DNA of 7,691 nt from Negativicutes bacterium (GCA_026416215.1 JAOAFP010000066.1:1-7691), one strand, 5' to 3'; counted from the first letter of the stretch, positions 1-5,971 are shown. Notes: generated by a model from the sequence alone, not told the origin. Translations and numbers: made by a program.

Positions 1-1037
1 AGCTTGCCCTTGGTCTGCCCCTCAAACTGCGGTTCGCGGATTTTTAGGCTGATTATTGCCGTCAGGCCTTCCCGCACATCCTCGCCGCTAAGGTTGCTGT
101 CCTTGTCTTTCAGTATGTTGTGCCTGCGGCCGTATTCGTTGATAATCCTGGTCAGCGCCGTCCTGAACCCGCTTAGGTGGGTCCCCCCCTCCTGGGTGTT
201 TATATTGTTGACAAAGGAAAAGATATTTTCGTTGTAGCCGTCGGTGTACTGCATGGCCACCTCGACCTGGCTGTCGTCCTTTTCGCCTTTGATGTAAATC
301 GGCTGGCTGTGCAAAACATTGCGGTTTTTGTTCAGCAGCACGACATACTGGCTGATCCCTCCCTCATAGTGCATCTGCTTGCTGGCGCCGCTCCGTTCGT
401 CCACCAGAAGAATGGTTACATTGCAATTGAGGAAGGCCAGTTCCCGCAGCCGGTGCATCAGGGTGTCAAATGAGAAATCCATCTCTTCGAATATTTCGTC
501 ATCCGGCCAGAACCTGATTTTTGTCCCGGTTTCCTCGGTCTGCCCGGTAATCGTCAGCTGACGGACGGTTTCGCCGCGGGCAAACTTCATCTGGTGGACC
601 TTGCCGTCCCGCTTGACCTCCACCTCCAGCTGACGGCTCAGGGCATTTACCACCGAAACTCCGACTCCGTGCAGACCGCCAGACACTTTATAACCGTCGC
701 CGCCAAACTTGCCGCCGGCATGCAGTACCGTCAGCACCACCTCCAGGGCCGGCTTGCCGGTTTCGTGCATATCAACCGGAATTCCCCTACCGTCGTCAAT
801 TACAGTAACACTATTGTCGGTATGGATAATCACAGTTATGTTGCGGCAGTGGCCGGCCAGGGCCTCGTCGATGCTGTTATCCACCACTTCGAATACCAAA
901 TGGTGCAGCCCGCGGCTGCCGGTGCTGCCTATGTACATTCCCGGGCGCTTGCGGACGGCTTCCAATCCTTCCAGTACCTGTATCTGTTCGGCACCGTAGG
1001 TGTCGTTAATTTGCTGCAGCTCGTTCATTTCTCCCAT
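1..1037 (-). CDS. gyrB: DNA gyrase subunit B, N-terminal part (runs off the window)
   Basis: This is the ATPase subunit of DNA gyrase, which partners with GyrA to introduce negative supercoils. The visible 345 residues cover the GHKL ATPase domain and most of the transducer domain. Motifs read from the translation are EVVDNSIDEALAG (residues 50-62, with E50 as the likely catalytic base and N54 as the Mg ligand), DDGRGIP (81-87), LHAGGKF (105-111) and VSGGLHGVGVSVVNAL (118-133). A QTK loop at 341-343, the lysine that reaches the ATP gamma-phosphate, lies right at the window edge. R143 aligns with the E. coli coumarin-resistance arginine R136. The chosen ATG at 1037 has AGGTGA just upstream, overlapping the remB stop, only 3 bases after that gene ends. 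A second in-frame ATG at 1028 is possible, but its purine stretch is too close. It is the last visible gene of the leftward cluster, and the TOPRIM domain lies outside the window. Confidence 0.98.
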   Translation of the reverse strand, partial: MGEMNELQQINDTYGAEQIQVLEGLEAVRKRPGMYIGSTGSRGLHHLVFEVVDNSIDEALAGHCRNITVIIHTDNSVTVIDDGRGIPVDMHETGKPALEVVLTVLHAGGKFGGDGYKVSGGLHGVGVSVVNALSRQLEVEVKRDGKVHQMKFARGETVRQLTITGQTEETGTKIRFWPDDEIFEEMDFSFDTLMHRLRELAFLNCNVTILLVDERSGASKQMHYEGGISQYVVLLNKNRNVLHSQPIYIKGEKDDSQVEVAMQYTDGYNENIFSFVNNINTQEGGTHLSGFRTALTRIINEYGRRHNILKDKDSNLSGEDVREGLTAIISLKIREPQFEGQTKGK

Positions 1038-1040
1038 ATT

Positions 1041-1298
1041 TCACCTGATCCCCGGACTGTCTATTTTTACCGTGCTGCGCCTCATCAGGGTCAGCGGTGC
1101 TATTCCGGAAAGGTAGATCATCCCGTCGGCCACCACCATGGTTTTTACTTTTTCCGGGGCAATATTCACCATCTTCCCGTCCTGCTGGGCCACTTCGACA
1201 ATTTTTTTGTTGACCGTCTGCCGTTTGGGATCGTATTTTACAATTGCCACAATTTTTTCGGCTGCTACCTGCCAGTTGTCGCCCAGATGAAGAAACAT
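1041..1298 (-). CDS. remB: DUF370 protein, RemB/YaaB-type regulator
   Basis: This 85-residue protein of the DUF370 family starts MFLHLGDNWQVAAEKIVAIV, closely matching the 'M(Y/F)IHLGDD..V....IV.I' opening of Bacillus subtilis RemB (YaaB). It contains the later 'K.MVVAD..IYLSGIAPLTLMRR' block typical of the family. B. subtilis yaaB lies in the same place, between recF and gyrB, so position supports the assignment. RemA/RemB proteins in Bacillus influence extracellular-matrix gene expression. RemA binds DNA as an oligomeric ring, and whether this homologue binds DNA is inference. There is no signal peptide or membrane segment. The ATG at 1298 is preceded by GGGAGA about 11 bases upstream. The gene starts 7 bases after the DUF721 stop and ends 3 bases before gyrB, so it is probably cotranscribed with both. 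The family call is firm; the biological role in this organism is not known. Confidence 0.88.
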   Translation of the reverse strand: MFLHLGDNWQVAAEKIVAIVKYDPKRQTVNKKIVEVAQQDGKMVNIAPEKVKTMVVADGMIYLSGIAPLTLMRRSTVKIDSPGIR

Positions 1299-1305
1299 TA
1301 GATTT

Positions 1306-1779
1306 TTATCTCCCTTCCCCGTCTTTCCGTTCCCCCTGCCGGCAACCGGCCCGCCAGGCGGATATCGCCCCGATGATTCTCTGTTTCAGTTTTGGATTGC
1401 TGATTTTCCGGCATATTTCCGCCGCGTAACGCCGGTCGTCATCGCTGACCGGCGGCGGTATGTACCGATCATCCCCGTCTCGGTCGTACTTTTCCAGCCG
1501 GCGCAGGTTAAACCTTAACCGCAGCTCCAGTTTATGTTGGTAGATATTTTCAATTTTTTCGACGATCTGGCCCTTCATCAGAGTCAGTTCAGTCAGCCAC
1601 AGCGGATGATCTACCGCGATCAGCAGTTCTTTCCCCCTCAGCTTGTAGGGACAGCTGTGCGCGGCGATTTTTTCCCCGACTATCCGGGGCCAGTCGCCGA
1701 TAATCCGGCAGGCCACGATCCGTTGCCTGCCGGCCATCCGCCGGATGACTGTCTGTATGGTCGTTCCTATTTTATCCAT
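1306..1779 (-). CDS. DUF721 / DciA-like protein
   Basis: This 157-residue basic protein has the DUF721 pattern. An N-terminal helix is followed by 'I.GDWPRIVGEKIAAHSCPYKLRGKELLIAVDHPLWLTELTLMK', split here as W30, G35 and A40-H41, then the strand K50-V56 and W61-L65. This is the KH-like fold shared with DciA, the replicative helicase (DnaB) loader or operator in bacteria that lack DnaC or DnaI. The C-terminal third (about residue 95 onward) is charged, contains a short proline stretch at 108-110, and is probably flexible. The gene begins 9 bases after recF ends, with a purine-rich AGAAAGAG ahead of the ATG, and is followed 7 bases later by remB. A DUF721 gene beside recF and gyrB is common in actinobacteria and some anaerobic Firmicutes. 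Family membership is seen in the sequence. A helicase-loading role is inference from DciA homology and from the location next to dnaA and dnaN. Confidence 0.82.
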   Translation of the reverse strand: MDKIGTTIQTVIRRMAGRQRIVACRIIGDWPRIVGEKIAAHSCPYKLRGKELLIAVDHPLWLTELTLMKGQIVEKIENIYQHKLELRLRFNLRRLEKYDRDGDDRYIPPPVSDDDRRYAAEICRKISNPKLKQRIIGAISAWRAGCRQGERKDGEGR

Positions 1780-1788
1780 ATCTCTTTC

Positions 1789-2856
1789 TCAATCCAGCAT
1801 TATCGCATTTACCCGCTCGGACGACGGGCACGATTCGCGGTCGGTCCCGGTGATGATGACCTGTATGTTTCTGTCCGCCAGGTAGGCCAGCAAGCTTTTC
1901 CGCCGGTTTCCGTCGAGTTCACTGAAAATATCGTCAAGCAGCAACAACGGCATACAACCGGTTTTCCGGCCGATAAACTCGGCCTCGGCCAGCTTGAGGA
2001 CAACCGCCACGCTGCGCTGCTGTCCCTGTGAGGCAAAAGCCCGGGCATCGTTTCCGTTAATCCTGATTTTTACGTTGTCGCGGTGCGGTCCCCAGCCGGT
2101 GTAACCACGGACCAGATCTTTTTCCCGCTCATTCTGCCAGCGGCGGTAGAAATATTCCCAGCCAGCTCTTTCCTGCTCAAAAACCACTGATATTTCATCC
2201 CTGCCGACAATTTGCCCCATTATCTCCCGGCATAGCCCGTTGATTACCTCCACCGCCTCGCACCGCCGTTCGTTAATCAGGGAAGCTGCCATGGCCATCT
2301 GCCGGTCCCAGGCATCAAGTACCATCCGGTCGGCCATTCCCCGGCAGTTTCTGAGATATACGTTGCGCTGGCGGATAATCCGGCGGTAGTTCTTAAGTGC
2401 CCTGAAATATTCTCTGTCAATCTGGGAGATTCCTATGTCAAGTCCGCGCCGGCGTAATTGCGGTCCGGCTTTTATCGCCTGCAAATCGTCGGGGGTGAAA
2501 AAAACCAATTTTCTCAGACCGATAAGGTCGGCCTTGTTTTTTTTTTCACCGTTAATAAAACATACCAGTTTTTCCCCCGTCCGGCTGATCAGGGTTCTGA
2601 ACCGGCCACAGGCGGCCATTTCCTCCCCGCCGGCAGATAACTGGCTTTCAATCGTCGCCTGTTCAGCACCAAAATTAACTGTCTCGCCGGCGTCGGCCGT
2701 CCGGAATGACCAACAGAGCAGCGACAGGCAGATGGCTTCCAGCACACTGGTCTTACCGCTGGCATTTTCCCCGTAGATAAAGTTGTTTCCCGGTTCAAAG
2801 GCCAGCTCTCGCAGCTTGTGATTGCGGAAGTTTATAACCGTCAGCCTTTTCAGCAT
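1789..2856 (-). CDS. recF: DNA replication and repair ATPase RecF
   Basis: RecF is an SMC-like ABC ATPase that helps RecO and RecR load RecA at gapped DNA and stalled forks. The 355-residue product is near the usual family length of about 360-370. It shows the N-terminal LTVINFRNHK strand, a Walker A GENASGKT (29-36; the alanine variant is common in Firmicutes), and FFTPDDLQAIKAGPQLRRR (119-137). It also has GPHRD (256-260), the ABC signature SQGQQR (276-281) and Walker B LLLLDDIFSELD (304-315). All key residues appear intact. The dnaN stop and recF ATG share one base (TGATG), a classic coupling arrangement, so ATG 2856 was chosen. An in-frame TTG immediately before it at 2859 would add one residue. 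No strong ribosome-binding site precedes it, which fits translational coupling to dnaN. No yaaA-type S4 gene separates dnaN from recF. Confidence 0.97.
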   Translation of the reverse strand: MLKRLTVINFRNHKLRELAFEPGNNFIYGENASGKTSVLEAICLSLLCWSFRTADAGETVNFGAEQATIESQLSAGGEEMAACGRFRTLISRTGEKLVCFINGEKKNKADLIGLRKLVFFTPDDLQAIKAGPQLRRRGLDIGISQIDREYFRALKNYRRIIRQRNVYLRNCRGMADRMVLDAWDRQMAMAASLINERRCEAVEVINGLCREIMGQIVGRDEISVVFEQERAGWEYFYRRWQNEREKDLVRGYTGWGPHRDNVKIRINGNDARAFASQGQQRSVAVVLKLAEAEFIGRKTGCMPLLLLDDIFSELDGNRRKSLLAYLADRNIQVIITGTDRESCPSSERVNAIMLD

Positions 2857-4031
2857 CAACCGACGACGTTTTCTTTCACTGGCGCGATGACGTACAGACT
2901 GTCGCTGTCATCCGCGTCGCAAACTATTACCGGCCGCTCTTCACCGTTGCACTTCAGCAGGATGTGGCTTCCCCGACAATTGCGGGCCACCTCCCTGATG
3001 TTGTCAAAGCCGAACATCAGTTTGACACTTTCCCCGTCGATCTGGCAGCAAACTTCATCCCGCCAGTGACAGACGGTGACGGCATGCGACCTCAGCAGTA
3101 TTGTTCCCGCTTCGGCATCGATTTCCGCTACCAGAATGGGAAATCCCTTATCGACTATCACTGCCATCCGCGACAGGGCGTCGCAAAATACCTGCCGTTC
3201 AATCCTGATAACCGTCCGGAAATTTTCCGGGATGTACCTTTTGATATCCGGCATTTTCCCTTCCAGCAGCCGGGAAACAATATTAAGCCGACACTCCTTC
3301 CCCTGCTCAATATTGAATGCCAGCGTGCTTTTGTGCCATGTCAGCACCACGTCGATATCACCGAGGGTTTCAATGGTTTTTTCGATCTCACCCATCACTC
3401 GGCCGGGAACTATGATCGAAAAATTGTCCTGACCGGTGGTTTCTTCCAGTAACTGGCAGCTGTAGGCAATCCGTGATGAACTGGTGGTGGTTAATGACAG
3501 CAGCGATCCCTCCTTTTTGATCATGATCCCGGTAAGGTGGGGACGGTTGCTGTCAGTCCCTTCACAGACAAAAATCGTCTGTTTTATCTGCCTGGCCAGT
3601 TTTGCTGCCGGGATCCGGCACTGATTGCCGCTGATCAGATGGGGGAAATCATGTATTTGCCCTTTTTCGGCCAGGGGAAGATCGATGTGCGACTTAACCT
3701 GCGGATCATCAGCCATAACCGACAGAAAGCTTTCGCTGCGGTCGGTGAAACAGTGCACTTCCTCGCCCGGCAACTGGCGGACAAAATCATACAGATACCG
3801 CTGGCTGACCAGGCAGCAGCCGTTTTTGACCACATCAGCCGCAATAGTTGCCTGTGCCGAGGTTTCCTGACCGCAGAAGGCAACCGACAGCTGGCTGTCG
3901 CTGGTTGACAGGTAAACGGTGTTCACCGGGGTATTGTCAATTATGTTCAGGGCGTTGCCCCTGCCGCTGTTCAACCGGTTGAAGATACTGAGAACATTGG
4001 CAAACGATGTTTTTCTGACGAAAAAATCCAC
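2856..4031 (-). CDS. dnaN: DNA polymerase III beta subunit (sliding clamp), divergent
   Basis: The sliding clamp tethers replicative polymerase and many other factors to DNA as a ring dimer. The product is 391 residues, slightly longer than the usual 365-380. Recognisable blocks are GCCLVSQRYLYDFVRQLPGEEV (71-92, equivalent to the 'R.L.(E/D)IVR.LP' strand), DSNRPHLTGIMIK (160-172), and the domain linker region with LLEGKMPDIKRYIP (255-268, matching 'DGRFPDYRRVLP'). Position between dnaA and recF settles the identity. It is divergent, however. The usual 'FN..YL.D.L' helix in domain III reads MFGFDNIREVARN (339-351). The C-terminal 'MP(M/V)R' ending is replaced by YVIAPVKENVVG (380-391). There are 15 cysteines. 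The start is GTG at 4031, with GGAGG (4043-4047) 11 bases upstream; no ATG fits better. It overlaps the recF start by one base. Confidence 0.92.
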   Translation of the reverse strand: MDFFVRKTSFANVLSIFNRLNSGRGNALNIIDNTPVNTVYLSTSDSQLSVAFCGQETSAQATIAADVVKNGCCLVSQRYLYDFVRQLPGEEVHCFTDRSESFLSVMADDPQVKSHIDLPLAEKGQIHDFPHLISGNQCRIPAAKLARQIKQTIFVCEGTDSNRPHLTGIMIKKEGSLLSLTTTSSSRIAYSCQLLEETTGQDNFSIIVPGRVMGEIEKTIETLGDIDVVLTWHKSTLAFNIEQGKECRLNIVSRLLEGKMPDIKRYIPENFRTVIRIERQVFCDALSRMAVIVDKGFPILVAEIDAEAGTILLRSHAVTVCHWRDEVCCQIDGESVKLMFGFDNIREVARNCRGSHILLKCNGEERPVIVCDADDSDSLYVIAPVKENVVG

Positions 4032-4042
4032 GGCTGACAGTT

Positions 4043-4049
4043 CCTCCCT
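4043..4049 (-). promoter_or_regulatory. Ribosome-binding site deciding the GTG start of dnaN
   Basis: On the minus strand this reads AGGGAGG, the strongest Shine-Dalgarno match upstream of dnaN. It lies 11 bases before a GTG codon whose downstream reading begins MDFFVRKTSF. There is no in-frame ATG nearby, so the GTG start is supported although the spacing is slightly long. Confidence 0.65.
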
Positions 4050-4078
4050 TGCCCGGCCGGCATGACCGTTTTGTCCAG

Positions 4079-4130
4079 AATAAAATTTTTATCGCTATGA
4101 TCTATATTACGATCGTCTTGGTAATAGTAA
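4079..4130 (+). other. Candidate DNA unwinding element with DnaA-trio-like repeats
   Basis: Positions 4079-4110 contain only 6 G or C in 32 bases, unlike the GC-moderate surroundings. Twelve bases further on the plus strand is TAATAGTAA (4122-4130), readable as three trinucleotides TAA-TAG-TAA that fit the DnaA-trio pattern described in Bacillus basal unwinding systems. Their polarity runs 5' to 3' toward the DnaA-box cluster at higher coordinates, as in Bacillus. Against this, the good boxes are about 125 bases away, and the nearer box-like motif (4144-4152) has two mismatches. Three trios can also occur by chance. Confidence 0.4.
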
Positions 4131-4167
4131 GCCATGACGAAAATGGGGAAAACCCTGCTGGTGAGAG

Positions 4168-4191
4168 TGCCGGCGGAATTTGCCACCGGCA
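4168..4191. other. GC-rich imperfect hairpin in the dnaA-dnaN interval
   Basis: The arms are TGCCGG-C-GG (4168-4176) and CC-A-CCGGCA (4183-4191), giving six pairs, one mismatch and two more pairs around a six-base loop. On the minus (coding) strand no T-run follows, so it is not a standard intrinsic terminator for dnaA. It could be a leader structure of the dnaN transcript or part of the origin. Confidence 0.4.
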
Positions 4192-4254
4192 AAAATTGTG
4201 GAATGCTGCCGGGATGAACAGGGGTGCTTTCCCCAGTTTTCTCAGCGTCCAAGG

Positions 4255-4286
4255 TTATCCGCCGGTTATCCTCGGTTTTTTCCACA
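4255..4286 (+). other. Phased DnaA-box cluster downstream of dnaA
   Basis: A TTTTCCACA box (4278-4286, one mismatch to TTATCCACA) is preceded by TTATCCTCG (4266-4274) and TTATCCGCC (4255-4263). All three are on the plus strand, with start-to-start distances of 11 and 12 bases. The last two keep only the TTATCC half. The box-like elements are therefore near one helical turn apart and could be co-occupied by DnaA. Confidence 0.5.
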
Positions 4287-4294
4287 GTTTTTGC

Positions 4295-5695
4295 TCAGCT
4301 GTTATCGCTGGTTATTTTTTCCCGCACGGAGGTGACATAATTCTGAATTTCCTGATCGCTCGTCATCAGCTTACTGATTTTCTCATAGGAATGCATGACG
4401 GTGGAATGATCCTTGCCGCCAAACTTCTGTCCGATCTGGGGAAACGACAGGTCGCGGATCATTTCCCGACACAGGTACATGGCAATTTGCCTGGCCAGAA
4501 CGGTGTTTTTGCTGCGGTTGCCACCGGCGAGATCTTCCGGTCTGAGCTTAAAATAATCAGCCACCTGTCTTATTATGGTTTCGCAGTTTACCAGCCTGGG
4601 CTTTTTTCCGATTACGGTGCTGAGCGCCGTTCCGGCTGAGGCCAGAGAAACCGGCTGACTGTTGAAAGAGCAGTACGCGATCAGCCGGGTGAGAGCTCCT
4701 TCCAGCTCGCGGACGTTGTCGGTTATATTGCTGGCGATATACTCGCAGACTTCAGGGGGAAGATCTATCCCCTCCCATTGGGCCTTGGCCGTGACAATGG
4801 CAATCCGGGTTTCCAGATCGGGAGGCTGGATATCCATGGTCAGTCCGCTGGCGAAGCGGGATACCAGGCGTTCCTCAATTTTCTCAATATCCTTGGGCGG
4901 CTTGTCGCTGGTCAGGATGATCTGCCGATTGGTCTGGTGCAGGGTGTTAAAGGTGTGAAAAAACTCTTCCTGGGTCTGGTTTTTTCCCGATAAAAACTGA
5001 ATATCGTCGACGATCAGAACATCAACGTCGCGGTACCTGCTGCGGAAGGATATAATATCACGGTCGCGCAGGCAGTTGATAAAATCGTTGGTCATCTGTT
5101 CACAGGAGACATAGATGAGACGAAGGCCGGGAAAGCGGTGGCTGACGCGGTTGCCGATGGCGTGAAGGAGATGGGTTTTACCCAGTCCGACGTTGCCGTA
5201 TATAAAAAGCGGATTATAGCTTTTGAACGGGGACTCAGCCACCGCCATTGCCGCCGAATAGGCGGCCCGGTTTGAATTGCCCACCACGAACGTTTCAAAG
5301 GTAAAACGTTCATTCAGGGATGTGGCCGGCTGCGTGGCCATCTGACCGTTGCCGGTCGTAACAGAGCCGAAGTTATGGTTGCGGGTGACGGTCAGCGGCT
5401 GTTCGTCATAGTTTGACGATTCGGCGGCCGGAAGATTGAGATTGATGACCTCAAACCTGATCATCTGCCGGCAGACAGTGGCGGCCAGGGCCTGGATAGC
5501 ATCTCCGTAGTCATTGACAACCCGGGTTCTGGTAAAGTCGTTGGTCGCTCCCACTGTCAGTATTCCATCCGCCAGTGACAAGGGAATCAGAGGGGCAATC
5601 CAGGTGTTGTAGACCTGGGGAGGAAGACATTTTTCGGTCAGGGACATAATCTGGGACCAAATTCTGTCCACATCGTTTGCCGGGATGTCGGTCAT
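4295..5695 (-). CDS. dnaA: Chromosomal replication initiator DnaA
   Basis: DnaA is the AAA+ initiator that binds DnaA boxes, oligomerises with ATP and melts the origin. The 466-residue product has all four domains. Domain I spans about 1-85 (IWSQIMSLTEKCLPPQVYNTWI), followed by a low-complexity, N/T/Q-rich linker at about 90-130. The AAA+ core has Walker A GNVGLGKT (167-174), Walker B LIVDDIQFL (227-235), sensor 1 ILTSDKPP (260-267), the arginine-finger motif SRF (R280) and the sensor 2 region NVRELEGAL (327-335). Domain IV has the DnaA signature GGKDHSTVMHSYEKI (426-440). In the basic loop the usual ARPRQ reads VLARQ. ATG 5695 was chosen because GGAAGG lies 9 bases upstream; an in-frame TTG at 5701 would leave only 3 bases. 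DnaA-box-like sites lie on both sides of the gene. Confidence 0.98.
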   Translation of the reverse strand: MTDIPANDVDRIWSQIMSLTEKCLPPQVYNTWIAPLIPLSLADGILTVGATNDFTRTRVVNDYGDAIQALAATVCRQMIRFEVINLNLPAAESSNYDEQPLTVTRNHNFGSVTTGNGQMATQPATSLNERFTFETFVVGNSNRAAYSAAMAVAESPFKSYNPLFIYGNVGLGKTHLLHAIGNRVSHRFPGLRLIYVSCEQMTNDFINCLRDRDIISFRSRYRDVDVLIVDDIQFLSGKNQTQEEFFHTFNTLHQTNRQIILTSDKPPKDIEKIEERLVSRFASGLTMDIQPPDLETRIAIVTAKAQWEGIDLPPEVCEYIASNITDNVRELEGALTRLIAYCSFNSQPVSLASAGTALSTVIGKKPRLVNCETIIRQVADYFKLRPEDLAGGNRSKNTVLARQIAMYLCREMIRDLSFPQIGQKFGGKDHSTVMHSYEKISKLMTSDQEIQNYVTSVREKITSDNS

Positions 5696-5769
5696 GGTCA
5701 AAACCTTCCGTCTGCGGCACTGTTTTGCCGGTAGTGATGATTTTAGGAGCTGCAGTTTGTATTAACAAT

Positions 5770-5778
5770 TTTTCCACA
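5770..5778 (+). other. DnaA box (TTTTCCACA), part of an 11-base inverted repeat
   Basis: It has one mismatch to TTATCCACA. Together with GT it forms TTTTCCACAGT (5770-5780), whose exact reverse complement occurs at 5802-5812. The same 11-mer recurs at 4278-4288 after dnaA. Confidence 0.65.
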
Positions 5779-5796
5779 GTTGTTGAAAAACCCCTG

Positions 5797-5825
5797 CTCA
5801 TACTGTGGAAAACTACGGTGATCAA
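5797..5825 (-). promoter_or_regulatory. Candidate dnaA promoter overlapping a DnaA box
   Basis: On the minus strand TTGATC (5825-5820) and TATGAG (5802-5797) are separated by exactly 17 bases, and each matches the sigma-A consensus at four of six positions. The predicted start would give a leader of about 95 bases. A perfect TTGACA exists further upstream at 5844-5839, but no acceptable -10 follows at 16-18 bases, so the pair given here is preferred. Confidence 0.35.
5804..5812 (-). other. DnaA box (TTTTCCACA), convergent partner
   Basis: On the minus strand this reads TTTTCCACA. It faces the 5770-5778 box across 25 bases and lies in the spacer of the likely dnaA promoter, where DnaA binding would be expected to repress transcription. 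Confidence 0.65.
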
Positions 5826-5831
5826 GCTAAG

Positions 5832-5850
5832 GTTTTTTTGTCAAAAAAAC
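5832..5850. repeat. A/T-rich perfect inverted repeat
   Basis: GTTTTTTT and AAAAAAAC form a perfect eight-base inverted repeat around a GTC loop. A stem this AT-rich is unlikely to act as a terminator. It may give a bent or easily melted tract. On the minus strand its centre spells TTGACA, a full -35 consensus. Confidence 0.5.
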
Positions 5851-5879
5851 AACAACCGCCAGATAATAACATATTGTGG

Positions 5880-5891
5880 CCATTCGAATGG
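5880..5891. repeat. Perfect 12-base palindrome CCATTCGAATGG
   Basis: The sequence equals its own reverse complement and lies between two TGTGG motifs (5875-5879 and 5895-5899) that are 20 bases apart. It could be an operator for a dimeric repressor. No regulator can be named. Confidence 0.45.
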
Positions 5892-5894
5892 ACG

Positions 5895-5915
5895 TGTGGA
5901 AAAATTTGCGGATAA
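5895..5915 (-). other. Tandem DnaA boxes TTTTCCACA and TTATCCGCA
   Basis: Two same-strand boxes, at 5903-5895 and 5915-5907, are separated by only three bases. Each has one mismatch to TTATCCACA. The pair is the densest good cluster in the upstream region. Confidence 0.6.
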
Positions 5916-5918
5916 AGG

Positions 5919-5971
5919 GATTATAAAGCCGGACCAGCTGTTACCGCTTTCGGCTTGATTATTCCGGACCA
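5919..5971 (+). repeat. Near-direct repeat pair GATTAT...CCGGACCA
   Basis: GATTATAAAGCCGGACCA (5919-5936) and GATTATTCCGGACCA (5957-5971) share GATTAT and CCGGACCA and differ by a short central insertion. The copies sit just upstream of, and partly within, the likely promoter of the rightward operon. Confidence 0.5.

Larger units (their letters stand above)
4032..4294. other. dnaA-dnaN intergenic region, probable downstream half of a bipartite oriC
   Basis: This 263-base gap holds no convincing gene. From the dnaA side it contains a TTTTCCACA box (4278-4286) and two TTATCC half-boxes (4266 and 4255), then the weaker matches CTTTCCCCA (4227-4235) and TTTTCCCCA (minus strand, 4144-4152). A GC-rich hairpin (4168-4191), a TAATAGTAA run (4122-4130) and an AT-rich core (4079-4110) follow. 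In Bacillus the DNA unwinding element lies in this same interval, with DnaA boxes on the dnaA side and AT-rich DNA on the dnaN side, and the order here is the same. The dnaN promoter must also be here unless dnaN is transcribed only from dnaA. I could not pick a convincing -35/-10 pair. A TAATAT hexamer at about 4105-4110 on the minus strand has only a poor -35. Confidence 0.6.

Noticed and set aside
594..1301. Plus-strand open frame of 235 codons opposite gyrB and remB
   Set aside because: It is the antisense of the clear GyrB ATPase domain and of remB, and its translation shows no family features.
4101..4115. Two nearby GATC sites as SeqA/Dam-type origin control
   Set aside because: There are only two sites, and Dam-SeqA control is a gammaproteobacterial system not expected here.
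4168..4191. Hairpin as an intrinsic terminator of dnaA
   Set aside because: No T-run follows the stem in the direction of dnaA transcription, and the stem has a mismatch.
3971..4285. Minus-strand open frame of 104 codons across the dnaA-dnaN gap
   Set aside because: It overlaps the start of dnaN in another frame, lacks a good ribosome-binding site and shows no recognisable motif.
4049..4639. Plus-strand open frame of 196 codons opposite the dnaA 3' end
   Set aside because: It is antisense to the confidently identified dnaA coding region, so it is a shadow frame.
5839..5844. Perfect TTGACA on the minus strand as the dnaA -35 box
   Set aside because: The hexamers at 16-18 bases downstream (such as TCACCG) do not resemble a -10 element.
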